Source: Cephalotus follicularis (Eukaryota; Streptophyta; Magnoliopsida; Oxalidales; Cephalotaceae). Taken from it: DNA of 64,000 nt. Shown here piece after piece: positions 1 through 11,299 of the stretch. The notes below the pieces were generated by a model. That model was not told the origin of the DNA and searched no databases. It worked only from the letters and a program-made list of their open reading frames with translations. The DNA is taken from assembly GCA_001972305.1 (NCBI GenBank), contig BDDD01001453.1, forward strand, positions 45,942-109,941, given 5' to 3'. Numbering within the stretch: the stretch's first letter is position 1; each line of letters opens with the position of its first letter. The position numbers and the translations under genes are program-made.

Positions 1-1075
1 AGTTTCTCCGTACAAATAGTGCCTCCAAATTTTCAACGCAAAAACCACAGCTGCTAACTCCAGATCATGTGTAGGATAGTTCACTTCATAAGGCTTCAAC
101 TGTCTTGAAGCATAAGCTATCACATGACCGTGCTGCATAAGAACACATCCCAAACCCTTCTTGGAAGCATCGTTGTAAATCTGGTATCCCCCTGACCCAG
201 ACGGTAACCGAAGAATCGGTGCAGACACCAGACCGTTCTTCAATTTCTCAAAACTTGCTTCCCTTTCTTCGTTCCACACAAACTTGGCTTCTTTTCTTAA
301 AAGTTGTGTCAGTGGCAAGGCTATGGAGGAGAAGCCTTCCACGAACCGTCTATAGTAGCCAGCCAGACCCAAAAAGCTTCTAACTTCCGTTATCGTAGTA
401 GGCCTCGGCCATTTGGTAATAGCCTCAACCTCAGCAGGATCCACACTGATACCATCTTCTGTAACCACATGGCGTAAAAATGTCACCTGCTCCAACCAGA
501 ATCCACACTTTGAAAACTTTGCATAAAGCTGATTCTTCCTCAAAATACCCAGCACTATCCGAAGTTGGGCTTCATGTTCTTCTCTGGACTTGGAATAAAC
601 AAGAATGTCATCAATGAACACAATCACAAACTTGTCCAAGTATTCATGAAACACCCGATTCATCATATCCATAAAGACTGCCGGTGCATTTTTAAGTCCA
701 AATGGCATCAACAGAAATTCATAATGTCCGTACCGTGTACGAAAAGCATTCTTAGCTATATCTTCATCTTTCACCCGTAGCTGATGATAACCCGATCTCA
801 AATCGATCTTAGAAAAATACCGTGCACCTTCGAGTTGATCAAAAAGGTCATCAATCCTAGGCAAAGGGTATTTATTTCTAATAGTGATCCGATTAAGCTC
901 TCTATAGTCTATGCACAATCTCATAGACCCGTCCTTCTTCTTGACAAAAAGAACCGGAGCTCCCCACGGTGAAACACTAGACCGGATAAAACCCCGATCC
1001 AACAATTCTTGTAACTATTCCTTCAGTTCTTGCAATTCTAATGGTGCCATTCTGTAAGGTGTTTTAGATATTGGT
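1..1075 (-). mobile_element. G0 reverse transcriptase and RNase H remnant
   Basis: The minus strand encodes a typical gypsy RT: the palm motif FIDDILVYS lies at about 594-638, followed downstream by the thumb/connection stretch with [16 protein letters not shown]. RNase H starts near 330 with a YNDAS-type active-site segment and [17 protein letters not shown], and continues to the window edge. RT copies the element's RNA into cDNA and RNase H removes the template. This is a fossil region within G0, not a host gene. Confidence 0.85.
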
Positions 1076-1339
1076 GTCGCTCCGGGAATGAGCTCGATGG
1101 TAAACTCCACTTTCCGTTGCGGTGGCAAACCCGGTAACTCCTCCGGAAACACATCTGAAAACTCTCTAACAACCGGATAGTCCTCAAAGCGAGGCTCATC
1201 CTTAGAGATGTCTTTCACAACAGCTAGGTAACCCTCAGCACCTTTAGCTACCAACTTTTGAGCCTTCAAAGCAGAAATAACCTGAACTTTTTTTCTCGGC
1301 TGTGAACCCTGATAAACAAAATCAGCCCTATCCATATCC

Positions 1340-1700
1340 CCAAACAAAACCCTCCGAGTGTGACAGTCAATCGTGGCACGATGGCGATCTAACCAATCCA
1401 TGCCAAGAATCATGTCAAAGTCATGCATATTTATTGGGAAAAGATCCGCATCTCGAACGCGATCATAAAAAATGATAGGACAAGCACGAAAACATTCAGA
1501 TATCACAACAGATGTCCCCATAGGGGTCGAAAGAACCAAAGCTGGATCCAGAGATAGAGATGGCACCCCAAGATGTCGAACAAAAGATCTCGCTACTACA
1601 GAGTGAGTCGATCCAGTATCATACAAAACATAAGCCATACGACAACAAACAGAGACATAACCCGAAACAGTACCTGGAGTACCCGCTGCCTGATGAGTAG
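1340..1700 (-). mobile_element. G0 aspartic protease remnant
   Basis: A retroviral-type aspartic protease domain is visible, with the catalytic motif YDTGSTHS (Asp codon near 1618-1620) and the distal DMILGMDWL motif typical of Tekay-like gypsy proteases. In the family this enzyme cleaves the Gag-Pol polyprotein. It lies between the zinc knuckles and RT, the expected order. Confidence 0.8.
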
Positions 1701-1799
1701 TCAAAGCAAAGACTCGGCCACCCATAGTGCGCTGTCCCGCGTCTCCGCCATTACCTTTCCTCTCCTTTGCTCGAGGGTCTGTGCAATCCATAAAACGAT

Positions 1800-2809
1800 G
1801 GCCCTACTGTCCGCACACAAAGCATGCTCCCGAAGCCTTATAACAAGTCCCAACCGGATGCCTCTTCCCACAAGTCTCACACTGTGCAATCTGAACATTG
1901 GGGTTACCCCCACCAGTAGCTCCTTGATTCTTATTTTTCTTTTGCTGCTTACCATTTCGGCCCTTACCCTGCTGCCCCGAGTTTTGGCCCTGAGAGTCTC
2001 CCCTATTTCTCTTCCTTTCTCCTTCTAAACGAGCAGCCTGAAAATCCAACCTTTCCATTTCTATGTTCTTCACAGCGTTTGCAACCTCTGACACATCCGC
2101 AAACCTCGAGTTAATCAGCTTACCCCTAGCTGATAATGCAACTTCCATTTGAACTTTTCTGCCTGTTCTGCTGCCGTCCCCGCTGCAGGTCCTGCAAAGC
2201 CTGCCAACCTGGTAAACCAGGCTAAAAACTCCGTAACAGACTCACCTTCCTTCTGTCTCGTCATTAGAAACTCCCTAGCATAAGCCTCTTTATCAGCAGT
2301 GGGGAAATACTGCTGATAAAAGATCTCATAGAAATCAGACCAAGACAAAGTCTCAACAAAACCTCCACCCTTAGCTGTTTTCAAGGTCTTCCACCATGTC
2401 TGGGCATCGCCCTCCAGCTTATACGCAGCCAATTTAACCTTCTGATTATCACCGCATTCCAGCACATCGAAAATCTTCTCCAAATGAGCAATCCAATGCT
2501 CAGCCTCCACTGGTGTTGGCGCCAAAGTAAAGGATCACAGTCTCTGTTTTTGGAACCTTTCCAGCCATACATGAACTGGAGTATCAAGATGGTCCCCAGC
2601 TCCCCTAGCTGCATGAGCATCAACGGGTACATTCTCCTCAGCTACTTGCTCACGACGACCATGCTAATGATTTTGCTGTTGCTGCATCACTCGGTTCACT
2701 TCCTGAGCCACAGCTCGTCTAACCATCTCGTCAATTGCAGGCTCATTTCTTGCTCCATCCTGAGCCACAACTTGTTCGTTCCTCTGAGGGGTGTTCCTTG
2801 TTCGTGCCA
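1800..2809 (-). mobile_element. G0 gag remnant with zinc knuckles
   Basis: The minus strand starts with MARTRNTPQRNEQ at 2809, about 160 bp downstream of the primer site. The capsid-like core contains WIAHLEKIFDVLECGDNQKVKLA and WWKTLK, typical of plant gypsy Gag (retrotrans_gag family). Two cysteine-rich knuckles follow: CETCGKRHPVGTC at about 1843-1881 and CFVCGQ ending near 1804. Gag forms the particle and binds RNA. This is a broken fossil. Confidence 0.8.
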
Positions 2810-2967
2810 TCTACGCAACAAAACCAGGATAAGATAAGGACAAAAGAATCAGGGTATCAAAACAAAAAGACACATCAAAAGATTATAACGAAGAAGTCCT
2901 AACCCAGTGTCTACCCAATCTCACAGGTCAAACCTAGTTAGGTCTTCTAAGGAAACAAAACCTATAT

Positions 2968-2978
2968 CTCTGATACCA
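2968..2978 (-). other. G0 primer-binding site (tRNA-iMet)
   Basis: CTCTGATACCA on the plus strand is the complement of TGGTATCAGAG, matching the 3' end of initiator tRNA-Met. It sits a few bases inside the LTR edge at 2984 and fixes the element's orientation as minus. Confidence 0.85.
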
Positions 2979-4372
2979 CAATCTGTAACACCCCCGATGG
3001 TGGGAGCCCTTACAGTTTAAAATACTAAACCGAAACACAACGGAATATCTAAATAATAGACTGATGCGCAAAACGAATGTGGTGGTCTGAAACATAACTT
3101 ATAACAAAACCGATGTTTAACAAAGTCTAAAAATTTTAACAAATCATAAACGGAACATAACCGGAAACAAAACCAAAATCTGGAACTGTTTTTAATTAAA
3201 AACCAATCTGATCCTACTGGAAGAACACAAAAGACCAACTCCTAGATGATCCTCTGACAAGTGGGTAACTCTCATCACATGTTTCCCCCATCCTTCTGAA
3301 AACCTGCGGCATAGAAACAAAAACGCAGCTGAGCAAACCTCAGTACGGATAAGGAATTAAAACAGTAAATGATAAACAGAATATCTTGAACTTTGGAATA
3401 CAGCAAAGTAACATAGTAAATATTCTTGAAATGTAAAACAGAATATTTAAAAATGAGCAGTTATAAAATCATCATAACTTTATGAATAGCAGAATACCAT
3501 AATTCAAAATTTTATCTGATTTCATAATTCCATAACAGAGAATTCGGACATACATACATATATAGGTGCAAGGGGTTCGCGAGGCCCACATGCTCTGACA
3601 GAAAAAGTCGTGTATGGCACTACACAAACAATCCCAAATACTGAATTTCTGAATTCTGACAATAACTAGTGTATACTCATACGCCTCCAGAGGATCCATA
3701 TCCTACTCTCATGATACATATTTAAAAGAGACGCCGTAGACCGATCACACCGCCACGGTAGGTGTCATATCCTCCGTGCCAAAGAACATGCCTATGATAC
3801 CTCATAGGTATGGTTTTTCTCTATATGTTATTATGCTAAAACTTTGTTTTATTCTAAAACAATTCTAAAACATACTTATGTAAATTGTCTCCAGACATAT
3901 CTGAAATTATTTAAAAAGAATTGTACTTTCATATGAAAATCAAATCAAAATCCGATATGTATCTGAAATATAACATACTCCCTAAAGTGGAAGCCATGTC
4001 CAAACAATAACACATTTTCGATAACAGAAAATATGCATATCCATATCTGATGTAATAAAATTTATTTTAATAAGACTATTATCAGAACGAGAATATCTGT
4101 ATCAAAATATGAGTTTTATTTCTAATAAAACCAGGAACATAAATTCGTTCAATAAAACGTACAAAATCATCAATTAATGAAAGTTTAATCGAAGGAGTAC
4201 CAAAGAACGAAGAATCCGTACCTTAGCAGGTCGAAAATCTAAACAATCTAGAATACCGGACAAAAGCACCCTAGAAGTGTCCTAAACTCCACCACGAATG
4301 ATATTGAGACCTAAACATTTAAACCCAAACATCACATAACATAAAAAGAACGAAACCTCAAAACTACCATAA

Positions 4373-4500
4373 GGCGTCGACAGTGTATCCTTAGGCGTCG
4401 ACGGTTTCATTGCACAAAAGGACAAAGCGTCGAGTAAAGAGTCGACTGACCAAAGCACAAAACAATACAAAGCGGCGACGCTCAAAAGACAAGCGTCGAT
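4373..4500. repeat. GCGTCGAC palindrome cluster 1 in G0 LTR
   Basis: About half a dozen copies of GCGTCGAC or one-base variants separated by 15-30 bp of unrelated sequence. Spacing is irregular, so this is not a simple tandem repeat. Confidence 0.75.
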
Positions 4501-5261
4501 GGTTTGCATCGAATACTGAATACCAGTTGCAGAAAACGATTTCAAATCTATGGCAAATCTGATTTTTGATAAACACTATGCATAAATGACAACATGAAGA
4601 TTATGTGACATGTTATATCAGTTCAAAAACTCCAATATATAACTATCTAAGTGCATGATCAAATCTAAAACAAAAGTATGGAAGTTTAAAGTAAAAATTT
4701 TCTGGTTTAAAACAGTTTATAAAACATATGCTATAACCCAATCTTTCTGTGCACAAACCTTAAAACAGTATTATATACATATGTCAATAACATAATTTCT
4801 TTGTTTTTAAGCATCAGTATTACAAGTTATGCATAATATCCATGAATGAACATATTAAAGTTATACAGAAAACCTTTCTCAATAGGGTCCTAAAACATGA
4901 TCAGCATGAATTCTAGCACGTCTTTATTAGAAAATAATAGTTGATACATAATCTATGTAGTAAAAGCTACAACTTTTGTTTAGAAAATACCCCCAAAAGA
5001 CGTCAAGACGATGCAGAGAAATGCTTGCCAAGTTGCTGTTCGTGTTTGTTAAAAATGTGCAGACGATTTCTCAAAAATGTAGTGATCAGTTTTTAAAACA
5101 ACAAAACGTGTAAAATTAATGATAAAATCGTGCAACTAATGTGTTTCCTTTCTTGCAGATTCGGTTTCGAACAAAGAAGGAAAATCAGATCAACAAAAAT
5201 GGCAAAAACCCCTTTTTCCCTAAACAACCCACCGTCCAAACTGGTATGGAAAGCCGACTAA

Positions 5262-5393
5262 AGCGTCAACTGTTTACTTTAAAGCGTCGACAGTTTAGCA
5301 CTTAAATACAAAACGCGTCAATGTCACACGTTTAAGCGTCAACGTGTCACGCAGCACCCAAAGCGTCGGCGGTTCTAATAAGAGCGTCGACGC
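5262..5393. repeat. GCGTCGAC palindrome cluster 2 in G0 LTR
   Basis: A second cluster of GCGTCRAC/GCGTCGGC variants with an exact GCGTCGACGC at 5384-5393, close to the U3 end of the LTR. Confidence 0.75.
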
Positions 5394-5529
5394 TTTGTGC
5401 CCAGAAAACAAAAATAAAAGAATTTCAAGTGAAGAATCAAAGCGTTCACAAACCATAGCATATATCAAAAGGTATAAACCCAACATAAAACATGTAAGCA
5501 TAGAAACGGGATATTACACCTTAACTATG

Positions 5530-5950
5530 AGGAATTCACCCGTAGGTTCACCTGCTATAGTAGCGGAATTCACCCTTAGGTTTACCTGCTATAATGGCCC
5601 TTCACTAGGCAGAATTCACCCGTAGGTTCACCTGCCAAAGTAACGGAATTTGCCCTTAGGTTCACTTGCTATAATGGACCTTCACGAGGCTGAATTCACC
5701 TGTAGGTTCACCTGCCAGAGTAGAGGAATTTACCCTTAGGTTCACCTGCTATAATGGCCCTTCACTAGGCGAAATTCACCCATATGTTCACCTGCTATAA
5801 TGGCTTCTCACTAGGCAAAATTCACCCTTAGGTTCACCTACTAGAGTAGCAGAATTCACCTTTAGGTTCACCTGCTATAATGGCCCTTCACTAGGCGGAA
5901 TTCATCTGTAGGTTCACCTGCCATAGTAGCGAAATTCACCTTTCGGTTCA
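5530..5950. repeat. EcoRI-type tandem repeat array, left part
   Basis: Alternating half-units of about 36 and 45 bp, together about 80 bp: one runs GAATTCACCCGTAGGTTCACCTGCCAG..AGTAGC, the other adds TATAATGGCCCTTCACTAGGC. Each half begins with an EcoRI site or a one-base variant. About ten half-units are present. The array continues at 8597 on the other side of the S0 insertion. Confidence 0.85.
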
Positions 5951-6754
5951 TAGGCAGTGAGGCTCGAAAGGTACGGTGGAAGCGACACAAAAAACTAAAT
6001 AGGGTGATCAATTTTAATTTTCAATCAAATAATTGATCCCCAAGCAATGGGTTACCCATATAACCCAGACCAATGTCCACAATTGTCACAATAAGCCCAG
6101 GAACCCTAATCGAGCATGTAGCCAAACCACACAACCGATCCAAGCATAAGGGAGAAACGGGTTTGGAGTAAGAGTTGCCGTAAACTCTCACTTTGGTCGC
6201 ACGCAATGGCACTAAGGGAACACACACAATCCCTAATCAATTGACCCACAAATCCGAACCAAGAGCAATCCCTAACCCTAAGGAATTGCAATGGTTCCTC
6301 CAAAAAAACCAAGGGGGTTCGACCATGGAACACAAACCATAGCCACAACCCGGAATTGCAAGCTATTCCCCATAACGAGCAATTCAACACAAGACGAACA
6401 AAACCACATTCATCTTGGGTTTGGATTGGGTTGGCAAACCCTAGCGCCAAATGAATCCACAAAGAAGGAGACAAGAAATTGGTTATGTCAAGTGATGGCT
6501 CCTTCCTTCAAGAGCTTCCTCATCACTTTGATTACAAATCCTCCATTAAAGCTCCAAGCCCCTCCTTGATCCACGCACAAGGAAGATGATGATGGAGGTT
6601 TGAGTGCTTATCCTACACTATAAACTCTACAGATAAAGATGAGATGCAAGGCACAAATCATCTCCACCTATATTGAGCTTTGAGGGGTGAAAGGATGGTT
6701 GAAAATGGCAAAAAAATCGCATCAGGCGATATGGGCATGAACGCCTAACCCATG

Positions 6755-7228
6755 GCGTCGACGCGTATGATCTGCAGGTCGAAGAGAGAAGACGACTAGG
6801 AAGCGAGAGAGAGACAGAGAGAGAGAGAAAAGAGTTGTGTGTTAAGAAAGCTTCTCTCAAGCTTTATATACTCTCCTCTAGGCGTCAGCGCCTACCTATG
6901 GCATCAACACTTCCTGTCTTTGCGTCAACGCTATACGACCCATGGCATCAACGTGTAAAGTCCCTGGTTTCCATAACGTCAACGTAATGCTATCAGGGCA
7001 TCGACGCGGTGTATCTACCTATCATGGCATCAACGCCTACAGATGGCATCGATGCGTAAGGATGGATGAGACTTACTATCTCTACTTATCTTGGCGTCAA
7101 CACATGCTCTCCATGGCGTTGGCGTTCAGGGGATTTGTCATGGCGTCGACTCATGCTCTCCATGGTGTCAACACCTAAAGTCACTGGAATCCATGGCATC
7201 GACGCATACTTTCTATGGCGTCGATGCT
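6755..7228. repeat. GCGTCGACGC-derived palindrome cluster in S0
   Basis: An exact GCGTCGACGC at 6755-6764 and more than ten derivatives from 6882 on, mostly of the form ATGGCRTCRACGC. Most differ from the exact palindrome by C-to-T or G-to-A changes at CpG positions. Many are preceded by CCATGG or TATGG. Confidence 0.75.
6863..6870 (-). promoter_or_regulatory. TATA-box candidate of S0 LTR
   Basis: TTTATATA on the plus strand reads TATATAAA on the minus strand. It lies in the position corresponding to the TATA region of the M1 LTR, just upstream of a GA/CT-rich presumed transcription start. Confidence 0.4.
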
Positions 7229-8596
7229 AGAGACTAGGATTAGAAAATTCTCTTCTATATACAATTTCAACCCTTTGCTTGGAGATTTCATCGTGGTAAT
7301 GCATGGATCTAAATCCAGCATATGAAATACTGACTGGCAAGCCAACATCCTCTCGATGTTGTCCTTTCACTAAATGACATGTGTCTCTCACATGTGTCAA
7401 CATGATCAAAGCAGGCAGGACCCGGAAAGCATTGTCAATATCTGGTACGCTGATATGTTTCTCAGAACATCCGAGTTCTGGTATGACCATCCTAATAGTC
7501 CTCTCGACTATTCATAAGATGGCCTCGGTGTGAGCTCTCATCTCTCCTGGATCCGTGTATCAACACGTCTATCAGTCCATAACAAGATAGCCAGAGCTTT
7601 AAGCCCGTTTTCGGCATATGTGTCATGTAACCCTCATCACTATAGACTCTGACCACGGACAAGGGTGTGGATAAAATGTCCACCCAAGATATTCTGCGAC
7701 CATATAAATCTGTGAACACATTGTGACTTCGGTGAACCTCCCTAGAATCACCCTAGATCTAATCCGCCTACACCTGGCCAGGATTTCAGTCAGCAATAGT
7801 CAAGATCATATAGAGCCATTCATCCATCATTACGGGTGTGATGATTCCATATTGTGAATTGCGCCCATACGTCTCAATGCAGTTTCCATATGACCCAAAG
7901 ATAACCCTTTTGCTAGCACCTGGCTAGTGCTAGGGAAGGCAGAAACCAAAGTCATGCTGTCACTGCATAACGTATGCCAGCCGCTTAGGTCTAAGGATAC
8001 AATGTAGTCAAAGACCTACTGGTCACCATAGACTATACACTATCGAAAACAATAGGGATCCTATCGATAACGGTAATGTCCATCCAGATAGGTCACCTAT
8101 GTGGGTCGATTCAGTGCCATGCTCTCTAGCATGCACCCCGCATTAGCTTTAGTGCTATCCAAACGGCAATGAGAGAAGCCATCCTCCAAATGTGGGAGAA
8201 AGCATAATACGGAAAGTCTTTACGGTACATCAATTGCCCAGAAAGCGAACCTATGACTTGGAACTTCTGTCTGAAGGGACTAAGGACCTCATTCTCATTA
8301 CCTCTCTAGGCATGAGATCCAACCCCTCGGTGACAGGGCACTATATGTTTAATTAGTTGACATGGCAATCAACTAATCTGCTTTTGACGGTTTGGGATAT
8401 TACATATATCCGGTTTTCCATTGTGAATATATTTGCACAATTAAACATAACTAGAACTTAGAATGTAGGATAAGAATGTAAAGTACATACAAGCGGCCAA
8501 CCATAGGCTTGCATGGATTATTCCAACTAAGGAATGCATCAAATATGTACACCCATTTAGCTACCTCGTGGCTTGTAGGGACACCTAACTCCAACA

Positions 8597-8735
8597 AATG
8601 GCCCATCATAAGGCGGAATTCACCCGTATGTTCACCTGCCAGAGTAGCAGAATTCACCCTTAGGTTCACCTGCTATAATGGCCCTTCACTAGGCATAATT
8701 CACCTATAGGTTCACCTGCTATAGTGGCCCATCGA
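8597..8735. repeat. EcoRI-type tandem repeat array, right part
   Basis: Three to four further half-units of the same GGAATTCACCC..GGTTCACCTGC repeat seen at 5530-5950, resuming directly after S0. This continuity is the main evidence that S0 inserted into an existing array. Confidence 0.85.
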
Positions 8736-8939
8736 TTCCTCTATCAGACTACGTGGGTACCTCCCTAATCCCCATGACATAGAGGAGATTGGGTGTGGGT
8801 TATCTCGCCTGAGCTCAACAATGTCGAGCCAAGCTATGACCTTAGAGGTTTGCAACTATAAAACCCTTTGGGAGATTGGTATTGAAGACCAATTGCTTCA
8901 GAGAAGGATTCACGTAGCATGCACGACATTAGAGTTCCC

Positions 8940-9370
8940 TAAGTCCCGATGTCAGACTTGAGCTTTGAGCTCTAACCTCTTCCTTCGAGGTTTGCCTTCG
9001 AGCCTTGAGGTTAGACTTCGAGCTTTGAGCCTTGATGTCTGCCTCTGACCTCTATCTCCGAAGTCTAGCTTCAAGCCTTGAGGTCAGACTTTGAACTATT
9101 GGAGCTCTGACCTCTACCTCTGAGTTCTGGCTTCTAGCTCTGAGGTCTGCCTTCATGTACTGAGGTCTACCTTCAAGTACTGAGGTCTGCCCTAAGTATC
9201 GTGGTCTGCTATCATCTACTGAGGTCTGCCCTCAAGTACCGAGGTCTGCCTTCATGTATTGAGGTCTACCCTTGTGCACTGAGGTATGCCTCCAAGTACT
9301 GAGGTCTGTCTTCAGTACAGAGGTCTGCCCTCGTGCATCGAGGTCTGCCTTTAGTACCGAGGTCTTCGAC
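8940..9370. repeat. GAGGTCTGCC minisatellite
   Basis: An imperfect tandem repeat with a period of about 20-25 bp and consensus like CTGAGGTCTGCCTTCAAGTA. The copies toward 9370 are most regular; those from 8940 to 9110 are more decayed (TTGAGCTTTGAGCTCTAACC type). No gene. It lies in the presumed S2 LTR. Confidence 0.8.
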
Positions 9371-10147
9371 CTTTGCAGTTCAACCAAAAACAATATTAAC
9401 ACTAAGATCCAGATTCGTGGATCCAGAGTCAGCGGACATAAGAGATTAGGCTTATAAGCTCAAGATCTCCATTCTCTCTCAGAATTTCTATTTCAATCAA
9501 TCATTCATCGGGTCAATCACCCTAACTCATACATCTAGTCTTGATCTAGCCATTCATAACAGCATATTTCATTTAAAGCAGTAATATGCATGAGTTCAAG
9601 CATTTATGTAGAACCTACCTTGATAACATTGAGATGTAGATCTGGGAGGACTGGCTGTTCAAACTGGTTACAGATTTGGAAGAATCTGTTGCTAGAAACG
9701 TGATTTGGTTCTTCCCTCAGGCTCTACACAATACTATGAGTCCAACGACCCCTTCTTTACTTGATTCCGCCTGTTCTCTCTAAGAGAGACACTGGAAGCG
9801 AAGCTCCAAGCTCCAGCGTCGAGGGGAAAGAAGGAGAGACAGTGAGTAAAAGATGCGCGGAGAAGAAGAACCCATGATTCACTTACTCTCTCGCTGAATG
9901 GGCTGCGGTAATCTTCTACGGTTCATCTCTCTCTCTCTCTCTCTCTCTAGAACAGGAGGATCAGCCCCATGACAATGGCTAGCCGACTCTCACTTCGTGT
10001 CCTCCAAAGCTTCTTAAAGAAGCTACTAGATTAATGCATGGATGCAGGACACTTGGCAAGAGATTGTGGTGGACATATGTCATGATCCCATACAATGTCG
10101 GACATTATCATTTAATACTACAATTTATACAAGACTCGGGGCTTACA
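9371..10147 (-). promoter_or_regulatory. Presumed U3/leader part of S2 LTR
   Basis: No protein-coding signal. On the minus strand, after the LTR end at 10147, there is a TATAAA-like sequence near 10130, a (GA)n run (plus-strand CT repeat at 9925-9949), a GA-rich leader, and a splice-donor-like AAGGTAGG at about 9611-9623. The layout resembles the transcribed leader of G1's LTR. It could instead be the first exon of a host gene; I see no coding exon to support that. Confidence 0.35.
9925..9949. repeat. (CT)n microsatellite
   Basis: About twelve uninterrupted CT units in the presumed leader of S2. Confidence 0.9.
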
Positions 10148-10152
10148 CAAAG

Positions 10153-11000
10153 CATAAGGCAACTGACTCATGTGTGTCCTCTCCTCAGTTGTCTACAGGG
10201 ACATCATTTTGGAAAGGTGAATTCCCTTACCAATTGGCAGTAAGCCACGTTTGGAATTCTCCATGCAAAACCGTTTCAACACCTTACTGATATACTGACT
10301 TTGGGAAAGCCCAAACAACCTACTAGATCTGTCCCTAAAGATCTTTATACCCACTATGTAGGAGGCCTCTCCCAAATCCTTCAGTAAGAAGTTATTGGCC
10401 AGCCATACTTTCACATACTGTAACATACCTACATCATTTCCAATGAGTAGAATGTCATCCACGTATAGCACCAAGAAAGTGATACAAGGGTCTTCCTACT
10501 TTTGGTAGAAACATGGCTCATCCATATTTGTGAAAGACTTGACGACCTCGCCAAAACAGATGCTCCAGCTATGCGATGCTTGCTTAAGGCCATAAACTGA
10601 CCTTTGGAGTTTGCCCACCATGTGTGGAGACTCCTTGGATGTAAACCCCTCAGGTTGGAACATATAAATGTCCTCTTCAAGGCGTCCATTCAAAAATGTA
10701 GTCTTGATATCCATTTGCCATATCTCACAATCATAATGAGCGGGAAGAGCAAGCAAAATCTGAATGGATTTGAGCATCGCAACTGATGCGAAAGTCTTGG
10801 TATAGTCGACACCATGTCTTTGTCTATACCCTTTCGCCGCCAATTGTACTCTGTACATCTTGATATTTCCATCAATGCAAATCGTCTTGTCAAAGATCCA
10901 TTTGCAACCAATAGGCACTATGCCTTCAGGAGCTTCAACCAAGTTACAAACTTGGTGCGTGTACATGGAATCCATTTCAGATTGCATGGCTTCCAACCAT
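10153..11000 (-). mobile_element. M2 reverse transcriptase remnant
   Basis: The minus strand encodes copia RT: MQSEMDSMYTHQVCNLVE at the N-terminal side near 10990, KWIFDK, DIKTTFLNGRLEEDIYM, VYGLKQASHSWS, and the active-site motif LYVDDILLIGND at about 10441-10475, followed by LGLSQSQYISKVLKRF-type sequence. These motifs are characteristic of the BARE-1/Angela group. The domain is cut at its C-terminal side at the S2 junction. Confidence 0.85.
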
Positions 11001-11299
11001 GCCTTGGATTCATTGCCTTGCACTACTTCCTGATAGCTGACAAGCTCATCATCCTTGATGATGTTGGGTTCCTTAGTGCCTTCCACGAGAAATCCATATT
11101 TCTCGGGCGTAGTAGAAATCCTGCCTGATATCCTCATTGGAGGAGTGCCTAACACAGATCTAATCTCAGGCTGGGATCCAACCCCAACTATGTCTCTAGA
11201 GGGTCCAACCTCGAATTCCTCATTGTCCCGTGGCATTTCTCCTTGTGGTAACTCCCTGAGTTCCACTTTACACCCACCGCTTCCTTCGACAAGTAATTC

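Larger units (their letters stand above)
1..5518 (-). mobile_element. G0: Tekay-like Ty3/gypsy chromovirus, 3' side beyond the left edge
   Basis: Read on the minus strand this is a 5' LTR (2984-5518), a tRNA-Met primer site, gag, protease, RT and the start of RNase H, after which the window ends. Gene order and sequence (LMDSG-like protease, FIDDILVYS reverse transcriptase, CCHC knuckles) place it in Ty3/gypsy, close to the Tekay/Del chromoviruses; integrase and chromodomain would lie outside the window. It is broken, with a few breaks in the visible part. The right flank begins at 5519, so only one end of the insertion can be examined and no TSD can be tested. It appears inserted in the S2 LTR. 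Confidence 0.85.
2984..5518 (-). repeat. G0 5' LTR
   Basis: The plus strand starts TGTAACACCC at 2984 and ends GGGATATTACA at 5518, giving TG..CA ends and a length of about 2.5 kb, like G1's LTR. No coding potential. It is AT-rich and holds two clusters of a GCGTCGAC-type palindrome, one mid-LTR and one near the U3 end, the same arrangement as in G1. I could not compare it with a partner LTR, which is off the window. Confidence 0.7.
5951..8596 (-). mobile_element. S0: solo LTR of an M1-like copia element
   Basis: Aligns with the 2.49-kb LTR of M1 in the same orientation: near the start (GATCAATTTTAATTTTCAATC..., CCCCAAGCAATGGG), through a minus-strand TATA region, to the end GGGACACCTAACTCCAACA. 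No internal region is present, so it is a solo LTR. It splits the EcoRI-type repeat array. The first few LTR bases and the left flank appear lost, because the TSD candidate AATGG (8597-8601) has no partner at the left edge. No gene is seen in it. Confidence 0.7.
5519..10147 (-). mobile_element. S2: probable long gypsy-type LTR, interrupted by S0 and cut by G0
   Basis: The RT region of M2 matches its relatives up to about 10148 and then stops. The adjoining sequence ends GGGGCTTACA, like the plus-strand LTR ends of G1 (GGGCGTTACA) and G0. On the minus strand it carries a CT/GA-rich leader and a splice-donor-like TCAAGGTAGGTTC at about 9611-9623, comparable to GCCAGAGGTAGGGG in G1's LTR. I therefore infer a minus-oriented gypsy LTR whose left part lies beyond G0 and outside the window. 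The alternative, one giant LTR from 2984 to 10147, is less likely because 2984-5518 alone matches G1's LTR layout. No coding region recognised. Confidence 0.45.

Noticed and set aside
4373-5393. Simple SalI-type satellite for the GTCGAC clusters
   Set aside because: Spacing and spacer sequence are irregular; only the palindrome is shared, so it is not a tandem satellite.
9371-10030. First exon and promoter of a host gene on the minus strand
   Set aside because: CT/GA-rich leader and GT donor fit, but G1's LTR shows the same layout and no coding exon follows.
2984-10147. A single giant LTR from 2984 to 10147
   Set aside because: The 2984-5518 part alone has TG..CA ends and the same two-cluster layout as G1's 2.6-kb LTR, so a separate S2 LTR is the simpler reading. 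Not fully excluded.
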